This document shows positions 1 to 10,495 of a DNA stretch of 64,000 nt, piece by piece. The stretch lies in assembly GCA_020466095.1 (NCBI GenBank), contig CM035808.1:49668978-49732977 (forward strand). Direction: 5' to 3'. A program made the translations under genes and the position numbers. The notes below the pieces were generated by a model. It was not told where the DNA came from. It worked only from the letters and a program-made list of their open reading frames with translations, and searched no databases. The first letter of the stretch is position 1. Each line of letters opens with the position of its first letter. This stretch comes from Chlorops oryzae (taxonomy: Eukaryota > Arthropoda > Insecta > Diptera > Chloropidae).

Positions 1-673
1 CCTACCATAAATTATGAAAAATGTTTTCAAATTGATGCAGTTGAAAGCGAAATGGCCAAGCTTGAATTTGCAAGCTTTTCTTTAGAGTAAATAAGAACAC
101 AATACTAAACACAAATGCTTTTCAAAAATACTTCAATCATACTGGCGGTCTATTTTCGAATTCAGTATATTTGCGTTAAAGTTCCATTGACCCAAATGCA
201 TGAATTAAGAGACTCGATAACGATTTAAAGTGTATTGGATCAACCGATCGCCAGCCCAAAAGCTTGATAATTACTCACGTTCTCTGGAAAATAGGTGAAC
301 GATAAACGATATGCGCCAATATTCCTCAGTTCTGCCAGTGGCATAAAAAACGTTGAAACTTTTTTGCTGCAAAAACAGTTTGAAGGGAAGCCGTGCGATT
401 TCAGCGAAATAAAAATTGTTTATGAAATACACTTTGCAGGTTATGTATGGAGTAAAATAGCACTCTACCTGGTTCGGCGAAAACTGAAACAAATTGTTGC
501 GAGCGAATCCGATTTATGAAGGATGAAGAATTGTCAAATTTTTCGAAAAAATAAAAACTTTTTTGATTTTCAAAATCCGCTCCGAAATATCCTTTTTCTA
601 AAAAAAAAAACGAATGCATATACTTACACATGTAGTTCTCTAAAGAACAAATTTAAAGCATTCGTGTTCCTTG
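1..673. other. AT-rich intergenic DNA, nothing recognised
   Basis: No open frame here has recognisable domains. The short frames on both strands overlap one another and look like chance. No repeat or TIR boundary was seen. Confidence 0.5.
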
Positions 674-681
674 GCACCAAC

Positions 682-831
682 CAGGGACGGACTGCGCCAC
701 CGGGCAACCGAGCAAATGTCCGGTGGGCCCCGAGTGAGCTGTGCTTTTTAGCTGTCAGGTTTTTTTTCTTAGTTAACGGAGCGTCATTTTTCAAACGCCC
801 GGTGGGCCCTTTGAACCCCAGTCCACCCCTA
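682..831. mobile_element. hAT-type MITE, 150 bp
   Basis: The ends are imperfect inverted repeats: CAGGGACGGACTG on the left, and TAGGGGTGGACTG as the reverse complement of the right end. Inside each end lies a CCGGTGGGCCC-type block in inverted arrangement. The flanking 8 bp are GCACCAAC (674-681) and GCACTAAC (832-839), a 7/8 match. An 8-bp duplication and CAGGG-type ends are typical of hAT elements. There is no coding capacity, so it must have been mobilised in trans. Confidence 0.8.
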
Positions 832-839
832 GCACTAAC

Positions 840-3615
840 AGTACGCAACGTCATCTATTAGAGACCTACGTACACGTACACGTGCACACACACTTAAATA
901 CTTTATGATTGATGGATATCTGTATCCGTTTGCCGTTGAAATACTTACGCAATACAATTTATCATTTTATCAGGTTGTCTTTAACAAAGAGAGGACAACG
1001 AGAAAAGAAAGAAACTTGACAAGAAGTCATCGAATAACCGCCGGCAAGTCAGTTATAACATAAGCCGTAAAACGCTGCTATGAGAATGAAAACAAAATCT
1101 ACATCAGAAGCGAAAAGAACGGAATGTCAGTTACCATAAAAAATTACATTGAAGACGAAAAATGACAGCAATGTGAAAGCCTGAGGTTCATCAGCCTTCA
1201 ATGTGTCGTGCTTGTTTTGCTGCGAAATAACTTAATGCAACTTACACCAAACGGTGCCGTGGCTCCTCCTCTTGTTTTGAATAATAACTGAGTCCTTGTT
1301 CTTTTTAATAATCGCACTTAAATTATGGAAGTTCATTGAAATTTTTTACGCGAACTATGCCACTATGAATACGTCTTATGTTACTTAACAAAGCTTAACA
1401 AAGCAGCCAGGTGTTTCTAGCCGAAGTAAAGCTTCTAACGAGCTTATTGCATGAGCAAATTAAACTAGTTCAATTATTTTGTCCATTTCAAAATCATGAA
1501 TTTTATATAGCTCAAAGAAATCTCCTTTGCTAAAAGGACTTCCTTGATAATTTAAGTACATATTTTTGAAAACGAGTTACATACATGCTAAGGTCTGCAA
1601 AACAATTTGTTTTCACAACTGGATGACTTATTTTTGCTGAGTTGCTTACCTACATATATGTAACTTCGTCTTTTAAATAATATTAAATCCTGCCAAATAT
1701 TTTACTTCCCGATCCGTGTAATAAGTTTACATACTTTATTTATTACAAAATTGATCAGAGAATTTTTTCTAAGCCCATTTCGTTACCCACAGACCTTTAT
1801 GTTAAATGCATAAATGTTTCGTTTAACTTGTTTTTTAAATCAGCCCGGAGACAAGCGCCTTTGTTAGACTCACCGTGCCATCCTGCTTGCCGAATTTTGT
1901 CGAGATAACTCAATTATTTCAATATGGAAATCTTGGACTCATTCAAAAGGCAATTCATAGAATAGTTATTTAACCGCACCAGTGGGTGTGGATCATAAAT
2001 TTTTAACAGATGGATAATAAGTTGAGGTATTTTGACGGATTCTTTGAATGCATTCTGATAATATTATGAGTTCAATTTGACCATCAGTTTCCTCAAAGTG
2101 TCTCTAAAGATGGTAAGCCAAGAAAGTGAGCTTTCCCTGCTTATAATGGAATTTATTTCTACTTAAATAATCGCTATCCGGAACTTCCATAAATTCTTAG
2201 ATACACGCGAAAGTAAACCTTCATACCGAAAAGAAAAAGCAAAGTCGTCTCAATGTTATTTCAATTTTTCACATTTCTCTAATAGTCTAAAATTCGTACA
2301 AGTATTTTCGTTTATGGAAATAGGGTATTTGAAAACATTAAAATATTTTAACGAGCCGTGGTTATCTTGTAATATCGAGGGTCAATATGCATTTTTTGCA
2401 TAATTTCAAACAATTATATGTTTATATTCTTTTAAAAACATATATAAAATGTTGCACTTTTTAAATGGGTTAAAATCTATGTTAAACAATCTATAATTTG
2501 TTGAAATTTAGTGATGTCAAAAGCCAGTAAAAACATATCAAGTTACCTGTGGCACTTCTTCCGCTTTTTGGGATCTTTTGGCACTGAAAGAAACCACTTT
2601 TCTGGACTTTTGATGGTTGTATTTTTGGGATGTGACACAATTCACCATTTGTACATCATTTTGAAAGTTCATATGTTCTGATATTATTCTATAACAGAAA
2701 ATCCTACACGATTCCACTTTTTTCTAGTTTACTGGCCATTGACGTCACATATTTAATAAAATTAAAAACTATCGTCTTTAGCGCAGCAATAAAAATATGC
2801 AATTAAATACCATTTTAAATAGAAAATACGAAAGATATTCAGGAAATATTTTATTTTCCTTATCTTGCGGCTATAAGGGTTTGAATCTGCACTTCAGACA
2901 CTTTTCCAAAAGTACTTAGCCAAATACCCTATTCAAACCTATAGCAAATATTTAAATAAATATGTAATGTTGTATAGTCGCGAAAGACTCTCAAAATTGA
3001 AATTAAACGATAAAAATAAGATTTCTAGAATGCTTAAGTATAAAATATCTAACTTTTAGATTTCAGTTAAAAAAAAGTGGGCTTAAATCGTATTTCATAT
3101 TAGAACTAAACAATACCTCAGGGCGATTTTCTGAGTCGATAAGGTTCGAAAAAAATTTCTCAAAAATCTGTGAATGGGACTTTGAAGAACATGGCACGTA
3201 GATTGCAAATCTTTTTAAATTAAAACCGTAGCTACTTCGATTTTTAGCTATTTTATTAAAAAAAACACGATTTTCGAATTTTTTGTTTATAAAGAACAAT
3301 ACAAAAATTATCATCTTATTAACGCTTGTACAGTTAACGCCGCGGCGCACCGTTTACATTGCTCATATCATCGATTTCGCCTGGATCAGTGTCTTGAAAA
3401 ACACTCATGTATATCTAAAAATATCATTTTCCTCCGTCAATCATTATTTTAACAGAATAATCACCAACTAAATCTCTTTTAGAAACCACAATTTCCACTA
3501 TTTCACGAGCATTTGCCCATATTCCAGGCCTTTCTTCTTGTATTGTAGCCGATTTAGTGGTGTCAAAAGTGTGCTTGTCAACATTATAAAAAATTTCTGA
3601 CTATTTAGATTTTTC
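840..3615. other. 2.8 kb AT-rich intergenic DNA
   Basis: No open frame longer than about 95 codons and no recognisable protein similarity. Poly-A and poly-T runs are frequent. A short CGTACACGTACACGTG-like stretch lies near 869-890. I see no tRNA, rRNA or clear mobile element. Confidence 0.5.
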
Positions 3616-3617
3616 TA

Positions 3618-4241
3618 CACTGAGCGAACTTAACCATGATTTTTTTTAAAAGGGCGCATTGTTATTCACAGTCCTTTTGATTTTCGAGCAGAACAAAAAT
3701 TTCAAAAGAAAAATGGTAGAGTCAACAACATTTTTGGTTGATTTAAAGGAAATATGTTTAATTACATTTTTTTTCGTTCCGTATATTTCTCATTTGCTTT
3801 ATAAAATAGGACATATAACATAATTATTCATCTTAGAACTTTTTAAGCATTGCGAAAGCAGTCACGACAACGGAGTGACGATATCAGCTGAAGTCCATCC
3901 GATGGCTATTTTTGGGGTTATGTTCAGCAGAGGGCTCTGTGGCCATTTGCTTTGAACGTTAATTAAAATTCTTTTGACATTTCTTCTTTTATAGGTTTTT
4001 TTTTTTTTTAATTTTTCTTAGTCATTTCAATTATGTCCGTGGTTGGTTCAACAATTTAAATTTAAATCCATATTTGAAAATTATCATTTCAATTCAAACT
4101 GAAATATAGGTGATTCAAAAGGAAAATCTTTATTTTTTCCAACAAGAAAAATTGTTAAAACAAAAATATTCCTTGTTGAAGCCGTTTTGTATATTTTTCC
4201 TTTTGATTTAACCAATTTTCTGGTTGATTTTTTTCTCTGTG
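3618..4241. mobile_element. Possible TA-flanked MITE, CACTGAG ends
   Basis: The left end reads TA|CACTGAGCGAA and the right end TTTTTTCTCTGTG|TA, so both termini are CAC(T/A)GAG-like and flanked by TA. The same end type occurs at 38239-40752. The interior is AT-rich and non-coding, with several GTTGATT/AATCAAC-type words. The termini match only partly beyond the first ten bases, so confidence is moderate. Confidence 0.45.
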
Positions 4242-5581
4242 TACCATTTGCGAATAATACTTTGTAGGAAGAGCTTGTTTTACAGTATGTCGTTAGCTTC
4301 GGATAGAAAGGGCGTAACTCATTTTTTTTAAAAAACGAGATTTTTGCATTTTCTGATGGTCGACTCTCAAATACACACCCTCCAAAAAAATTGACGACCT
4401 TTGATTGAAAATACCGAAGTTGTAGTTACTTTAAAAAAAGCCCTAACTCATAGCGAACATTTTTGCGAAAGAAAAAAGCCCCAACTCACAAAAAGACGCT
4501 CAACTACGCCAGTGATGGCGAGACCTATAAATTAACATTCATAACTGTGCGTGTGCATTCGCTGTCGACTTCGTTGTGAGTTCCACTGATTTGCATTGAC
4601 GAAGTTTGTTTTGTCCAAACACGAACGCAGCCGACCGTTGTTCGCAGGATTTCGTATACGCTATGCGTGTGCGACTTATGCGTCGGCAGAATTTAGTCTT
4701 CCTTGCATGCGTGCTAGGGAAAATCTAAATGTGGCTTACACTGAATTACGCTGATCATCCGTTCTGTTTCTAATGGATTTTTTTAAGTACCTCTTTTTGC
4801 TCTCTTGCGTGCCTTCGCGCTTGGGCATCACCATCACCTCTGCAAGCCAATCAGTTGCATTATGACTTTTTTTTGGATTTTGAAAGAATTCCTAAGCAAT
4901 ACATATCGATTCGGCCTGGTAAAATATGTATTTTTACTTACAACAAAACTTTATGCTAATAACATACATATTTGAAACTTAAATTTTAGGAAGAAGCACT
5001 GGTGATCACACCGTCAGTATGCTGCGAGTCTTGGGATATGACCCTTCAGGCTTAATTTATTTCAAAACCAATATAAGAGAAGATAACCAATATAAGAAAA
5101 ATGGGACCATTTGCAAGACTTAAACAAGTAATGGTGTTATAGTCAGGCGAGCCTGACAATAGACTACCCGACACACCAACATATGTTCAAATAATTTTTA
5201 ATATCAAGAAGTGTTTAAGGTCATAAGGGGCCCCATATAATTTCTTTATGAAAACTGCCCCTTTGTCACGCCCACTTTTCCAAGTTTTTTGAATTCTAAT
5301 CGGAGGCTTAGATATACGCTCTAATCCTAAGTTTTATTGAAATATTTCGAAAAAATCCGATTTTGGGGCATTTTTGAGATTTTTGTGACAGACACCAGTA
5401 CTAGAGGTACCCCTAAAAATGGTCCGATCGGGTCCATTCTCGAACTTGTTTTTACTCATGTCCCCATTAGCACGCATACCAAATTTCTTCAAGATAGCTC
5501 AACTCCTTCGATAAGATAACTGTATACAGACAGACAGACGGACGGACATGTCTAAATCGAATCTCCTGGTGACGCTGATCA

Positions 5582-6763
5582 TCTATATATATAAAATAAT
5601 GTTGCGAAATGTGTTTGAGTTGAACTTTCTCGGCACTGGCTGAACCGATTTGCATGCAGTTTTTTTTGTTTGAAAGGTGAAGTCTGCCTGAATGTTTTAA
5701 GCTATATGCGACATTGGTGCGTGTGCGACATTGGTGCGTGTGTCGTGAGATATCAGCATTTTGGTGAGTTGTAAGAATTGATAGATAGAAAGATTGATAG
5801 ATTGATTGATTGATAGATTGATTGATTGATATATTAACAGATTGATAGATTGAAGGATTGACAGATTGTTAGGTTGATAGATTGAAAGATTGATAAATTA
5901 ACAGATTGACAGAATGATAGATTGATGGATAAATATATTGAAAAATTGATAGATTGAGAAATTGATAGATTTACTGATTGACAGATTGATAGGTTGATAG
6001 ATCGATAGATTGAAAGATTGATAGATTGATAGATTGACACATTGATAGGTTGATAGATTGAGGGGTGGATAAATTGACAGATTGACAGATTGATAGATTG
6101 ATGGATAAATATATTGAAAGATTGATAGATTGACATATTGATAGAATGTCAGATTGATAGATTGATGGATAGATGTATTGAAAGATTGATTGATTGACAG
6201 ATTGATAGGTTGAAAGATTGATGATAGATGGATAGATAGATGGATAGATGAATAGAGAGATGGATAGATAGATAACACCTATTCCCTAAATTAAATGGGG
6301 GAATAATTTTACCGAGATTGTACTGCAGTCGGTATCTAGGTTATTTAAAATTAAAAAGCAGCAAAGTAGGCTTGAGCAAAAAATACGAATTCACCAAGCT
6401 ATTTAAAATTTTAATGTAACAAACGTTCAAATCATAAAAAAAAATTTATTTTTATTTAAATCGGGAGTAAGCGCATTTCAGTGAATATTAAGTGTATTAT
6501 ATTCACAGTTAAGTACATAAAACAATGCCACGTTTCCGTGGGCGAGGAGGAAATATTGGTCGATAGTAGTTTAAGTAAAAATTTATAGCATAATGTTTAA
6601 ATTTCACACAAAGAATGAATAAAAACCTAGAGTATTTAAAAACATACTACTTTACCACTTTTATTACTTTTGCCCAATATCAACCTGTACCGGGAGAGGA
6701 AACAAGCGCGGGTCATACGAAGCTGGCGCGAAGGCTCGCGGAGCGAGCCTTGGTGCCACCTAG
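5582..6763 (+). mobile_element. Non-autonomous Helitron
   Basis: It begins with TC (TCTATATATATAAAATAATG) and ends with CTAG. Just before the end is a hairpin with a 9-bp stem, AAGGCTCGC / GCGAGCCTT (6731-6751, loop GGA), about 8 nt before CTAG. It lies between A and T of the host repeat without a target duplication. These are the classic Helitron signatures (5' TC, 3' hairpin plus CTRR, A|T insertion). There is no Rep/helicase frame. About 500 bp of the interior is a GATA/GATT tandem array. Confidence 0.85.
5772..6272. repeat. Degenerate GATA/GATT tandem array (TTGATAGA-type units)
   Basis: About 500 bp consist almost only of GATA, GATT, GACA and GTTA tetramers, often as TTGATAGA octamers. 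Long frames on the minus strand (Ser-Ile-Tyr-Gln and Asn-Leu-Ser-Ile repeats) are translations of this array and not genes. It lies inside the Helitron. Confidence 0.9.
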
Positions 6764-6866
6764 TTTCTTTATATATTTTGTATGGTCTATCTCGACTGGT
6801 TCTGGGTGTTACACACAACCACACAAACGCAATATACCCTCGACACAGAGTGTGTCGGGTATAAAA

Positions 6867-8054
6867 AGCTGTTGCCTGTAGACTGACACAATTCTTATGA
6901 TAACTTACCTCATAAAATGTAAATATTTTTCAAGTTTTATTATTTTCATGTAAATAATATGAATATTTTTCTAAGTTACTATAATTTCTTTTTAAATGCT
7001 GGATCGCATCTTATAATTTTATTTATATTTTAAACTTTGCGTACAAAGACCTAACTCACGTGTTTTGAACGAAAATTGATATCAAAAAGCCCTAACTCAG
7101 AAAACTGCTCGAAACACAGAAAAAGTAAAAATTCAAGCCTAAAACAAATTTCGTGCGTAGTATTTAATTGACTTTGCGTTTAAACTTTTTTTAAATATCT
7201 AACCTTTGCGATTTTATGAAGTTTTTTCCTTCTCCTGTAAAGTAGCAAAATAATGAGTTACGCCCTTTCTATCCAAAGCTATCGATGTTTTCTTATTAAT
7301 GCGTATATTTTTTTTTTCATATGGGTAGAAGAACAAGCGGTATTTAAACGGCAATTATCTAAAGATTCCTGGGAAAAACTAACGAATTGATTATTTTTTG
7401 GGTTAAGTAAACTGTGGCTTTTGAATCGGGCGTAATAACAGCAATCTTGGACGCATCGGTTTCAGTGTTATGACCATTCATTTTTCTTTTTAAAACAATA
7501 ATAACTACTTGTTCTTGTTGCTTGTTAGGAATACTTTCAATAACTCATTGCAGTTTCGCGAATATCTTTTAAACTATAACACCGATGTGAGTGTCCTCTT
7601 CCTACAGAATATAAACATTTTGAAGATAACTTAATACTTTCACATCGTTAAATTGCTCAATTTTACATCTTGCTCTTGAAGTTTTGACATGAATATTTGA
7701 CCTTGAAGTAAAAGAAATAAAACAATCATAGATTGTGAAACTTCGGGTAACATTCCGAAGTTTAATATATTTGTAATTGGGCATAATAGGTTAAGGTCGG
7801 GAACTATCAGATTTTCATGTGTCAAAAAGCGATATGCCGCACGCATTAGAAATGCTTAGAGGAAATCATGTATCTGAATTGTCATAATCTGAGTTTACGA
7901 ATTTTTTTTAAGAGCGATTCACGCAACAAGTTTATTTTATAAAAGTCCAAATTTTTGGTGCCTAAACAAATTTTTTCCCACAACACGCCCAAACTTCTAG
8001 TCGGTTTTTTTAATGAGTGCAAGTACGATTACGATCCATTTTTAAATTTTCGTA
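6867..8054. other. AT-rich DNA: distal part of the TIR element, then unassigned sequence
   Basis: Up to 7279 this is the right portion of the TA-flanked TIR element. From 7282 to 8054 I recognise no gene, repeat end or RNA. Confidence 0.45.
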
Positions 8055-8732
8055 TTTTTATATCCAGCGTATGCAGGGTATAATAGTTTTGGGCGAATCT
8101 TGTAACAGCCAGATCTAAGCTCCGTAGATATAGACATATATATGTATATATTACTGATCGGGATCAAAAACTGAATCGATTTAGACATGTCCGTCTGTGT
8201 GTCTGTCAGTCTGACCATCTGTCCGTCTGACCGTCTGTCCGTCCGTCTGTGGTCGGATCTCCTCCAAAACGGCTGGACCAACCAAGTCGAAATTTGGCAC
8301 ACAGGTATATAGGGATCCGAGTATGATCCTAAGCAAAAATTGGAGGCATCCGCCCATTCCCACGCCCACAAATGAATATAATGTGTTTTCAGTAAAGTGT
8401 TTGTCACTTGCGAACCACTCAACATATTTTATTGATATTTGGTGTACTAGTAAACTACGAAAAATCACATATCCTAGAAAAAATTGGCGCCGTCCTCCTC
8501 GAGCCGCGCCCACAAATAAGGGTTTATCGTAACTTGTGAAGTAAAAGGCGTAGAACCTTCAAATTCGCAACATAGTTTAGCTAAGGAAAATGAAAGATGC
8601 AGGAAAAAATGTATGTAGTCCGCCCGCTATCACACCCACAAATGGAGATTTTCGTTACATAGTGCGCCAATAATGTCGGGACGCTGCGTATTTCAAAGTC
8701 GGGCTTGACTGACTTTAGCTTTCTTACTTGTT
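8055..8732 (+). mobile_element. DINE-1-like element, family A (copy 1)
   Basis: It starts TTTTTATATCCAGCG and has a GTCTGTC/CCGT microsatellite near 8188-8253. It carries the typical internal phrases ACGCCCACAAAT and CAAATTCGCAACATAG. It ends with the stem-loop region GTCGGGCTTGACTGAC, then 19 nt finishing ACTTGTT. The composition and order match DINE-1/HINE elements of flies. Open frames crossing it on both strands are by-products of the microsatellite. Confidence 0.8.
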
Positions 8733-8924
8733 AAAGATAGAATTAGCCTATGTATACTTTTTTAAGGACGCATATTTATAAACTGCTTTTATAAACTGTT
8801 TGATAACTATAGGATTTACAATTGATAATTCACGTTGGCGGTTTTATTATAATTAGCTATATATTCTCTATAAACAGATTTTGTTGATTCATAAAAAATT
8901 AATACCAAAAATTCGAAAAGATGT

Positions 8925-9227
8925 TGTTGAACCCAAAGGACTTCGAGAGATTCCTTTACTTAGAGCGGAATTTTCGATCCTGACAGGAATTTATTTGAAA
9001 CCAAAGGATTTTGAGAAAATCCTTTACTAACAGGATTTTAAATGAAACCAGAAAATTTTTGAGAGAATTCTTTACTTTACTTCAAAATAGTTTTTCTTCT
9101 CGGTTTCTCCTTTTTTCTTTCTTAAGTTTTTTCGACATTATTACAGTTTAGAATCATATTTTTTATGATATTGTGATTAGAAAAAAAAACTTAAATTTAT
9201 AGTTTGGATTTACAAGTTGATCCAACA
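8925..9227 (-). repeat. 3' LTR of BEL element 1
   Basis: 303 bp; on the plus strand it begins TGTTGAACCC and ends GATCCAACA. Compared with the other LTR I noted about four differences: G/T in TAACAGG versus TAACATG, one A-run indel, ATTATT versus ATTATA, and one T-run indel. Confidence 0.93.
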
Positions 9228-9240
9228 TTGTCCCCCTTAT
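9228..9240 (-). other. Polypurine tract of BEL element 1
   Basis: Read on the minus strand, AATAAGGGGGACAA lies immediately before the 3' LTR, as expected for the plus-strand DNA primer. Confidence 0.65.
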
Positions 9241-9256
9241 TAAAATGTCCCATATT

Positions 9257-10405
9257 TTAATTATTAGATTTTGTTAGAAGACGAACGTCTAGTTTAGCGA
9301 GCTTGGATACTGGTCGGACGTATATTCCGCTTGTAGTTCTTACAGTTGCAGTTCTGACGTTGCCATCCTTTGCTAAATAGACCTTTTCAACCACTCCTCT
9401 TGGCCAAGTGTTCCGTGGCAGATTCGGGTCGACAATGATTACAACATCATTTTCCACTAACGGTTCGGATTTTTTGAACCACTTTGTTCTTTTTGTTAAT
9501 GTGGGTAGGTATTCTTGTAGCCAGCGCTTCCAGAATTGGTCAGCGAAGTACTGAACCTTACGCCAGTTCTTACGAAGATCTAAATCGTCTTGACTAAAAA
9601 TACCGAGAGGCTTACCACCGTTTGAGGATCCAAGAAGGAAATGGTTTGGCGTTAATGCTTCACCAGATGTAGAATCCAAATCATAAGTGAGAGGACGACA
9701 ATTAACAACGCGCTCGCACTCTAGTAGAGCATTGTATAGGCTATCATCCTTGAAACTGAAGTTAGGGAACATTTGATGAAGTACTTTCTTTATAGACCGA
9801 ACCATTCTCTCCCAACTACCACCCATATGTGGTGCAGCTGGTGGGTTAAAATTCCAGGTTGTTGTTGAGGTTGTAAATTTCTTGCAAATTTCATCGAACT
9901 GAATATCCTTCATGGCTTTCTTCAGCTCTGTTTCGGCTCCATGAAAGTTCGTGCCATTATCACAGTATATGGCAAGTGGGACACCGCGCCGTGCAACAAA
10001 ATTTTGTATAGCCATAATACAACAATCTGTAGACAGCTCTCTAGCAACTTCTATATGGACTGCACGAATCGTGAGGCACGTAAACAGGACTCCCCACAGT
10101 TTCTCTTGATGCCTTGCGACCTTTACTGCGATAGGGCCAAAATAATCAATGCCTACAAACGAAAATGGACGAACAAAGGCAGATAAACGACAAGATGGGA
10201 GTTGTCCCATCTCAGGTATAACAGGCTTAGCTTCTTGATTTTTGCATCTTTGACAACTTCCTCGGACTTTCTTCAGTTGCGTTTTTAAAGCTGGAATGTA
10301 GAATAATTGTCGAATTTCATTTATGCAAGTATAATGGTTGATATGATGATATAGTTCGTGGAAATGTTTTATTAAAAGGTGAGTTCCATAGTTGTCCTTT
10401 GGCAA
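9257..10405 (-). CDS. pol: BEL/Pao integrase region of Pol (element 1)
   Basis: 382 codons from the first Met after an in-frame TAG at 10496-10498; the frame is continuous with the upstream RT/RNase H frame. The N-terminal zinc-binding H-x-H / C-x2-C region is visible (HFHELYHHINH, then CQRCKNQ). The catalytic DDE core is recognisable as GIDYFGP, then YCDNGTNF, then GGSWERMVRSIKK, which supplies D, D and E. It is followed by the BEL-type C-terminal domain ending in basic residues (VRPVSKLAKL). Integrase joins the element's cDNA to the chromosome. Because the stop codon separates it from RT, it would not be made from a full-length polyprotein in this copy. Confidence 0.9.
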   Translation of the reverse strand: MPKDNYGTHLLIKHFHELYHHINHYTCINEIRQLFYIPALKTQLKKVRGSCQRCKNQEAKPVIPEMGQLPSCRLSAFVRPFSFVGIDYFGPIAVKVARHQEKLWGVLFTCLTIRAVHIEVARELSTDCCIMAIQNFVARRGVPLAIYCDNGTNFHGAETELKKAMKDIQFDEICKKFTTSTTTWNFNPPAAPHMGGSWERMVRSIKKVLHQMFPNFSFKDDSLYNALLECERVVNCRPLTYDLDSTSGEALTPNHFLLGSSNGGKPLGIFSQDDLDLRKNWRKVQYFADQFWKRWLQEYLPTLTKRTKWFKKSEPLVENDVVIIVDPNLPRNTWPRGVVEKVYLAKDGNVRTATVRTTSGIYVRPVSKLAKLDVRLLTKSNN

Positions 10406-10495
10406 GATTATAGGATGCTTTACGTTTTCAGGTACAGGTGCGCAGTTTATACGTCCGTTAATTCGAATTACTCCGGAGCTATATAATGACGGCGA

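Larger units (their letters stand above)
5123..6866 (-). mobile_element. DINE-1-like element, family B, split by a Helitron
   Basis: Two pieces, 5123-5581 and 6764-6866, together make one family-B element on the minus strand. The 3' end at the left is AACAAGT and has the GTCAGGC-GA-GCCTGAC hairpin. The middle carries the GACA microsatellite. The 5' end at the right has the GACACAGAGTGTGTC hairpin and GGGTATAAAAA. Comparison with the copies at 25115-25970 and 57012-57891 shows the break lies exactly between A (5581) and T (6764), where the Helitron entered. DINE-1 elements are non-autonomous Helentron-type rolling-circle elements. Confidence 0.75.
4296..7279. mobile_element. TIR element (TA-flanked) with repeated CCTAACTCA motifs
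   Basis: The left terminus GCTTCGGATAGAAAGGGCG and the right terminus (reverse complement GCTTTGGATAGAAAGGGCG) match 18/19. The similarity extends through GTAACTCATT, giving TIRs of about 30 bp. Both sides are flanked by TA (4294-4295 and 7280-7281). Subterminal words of the form RCCCTAACTCA lie at 4440-4450, 4478-4488, 7048-7058 and 7089-7099. The superfamily is not determined. A DINE element with a Helitron inside it is nested within, accounting for about 1.7 kb. No transposase frame was recognised. Confidence 0.65.

Noticed and set aside
271..861. Frames of 73-112 codons near the left edge
   Set aside because: They overlap on both strands, have no domains, and one runs through a hAT MITE.
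5834..6278. Minus-strand frames of 100-126 codons rich in Ser-Ile-Tyr-Gln and Asn-Leu-Ser-Ile
   Set aside because: They are translations of the GATA/GATT array; the same periodicity exists in other frames.
8042..8532. Overlapping frames of 69-127 codons on both strands at the DINE element
   Set aside because: They arise from the GTCTGTCC microsatellite and conserved non-coding DINE blocks; similar frames appear in other DINE copies (15554, 39252, 54391, 57559).
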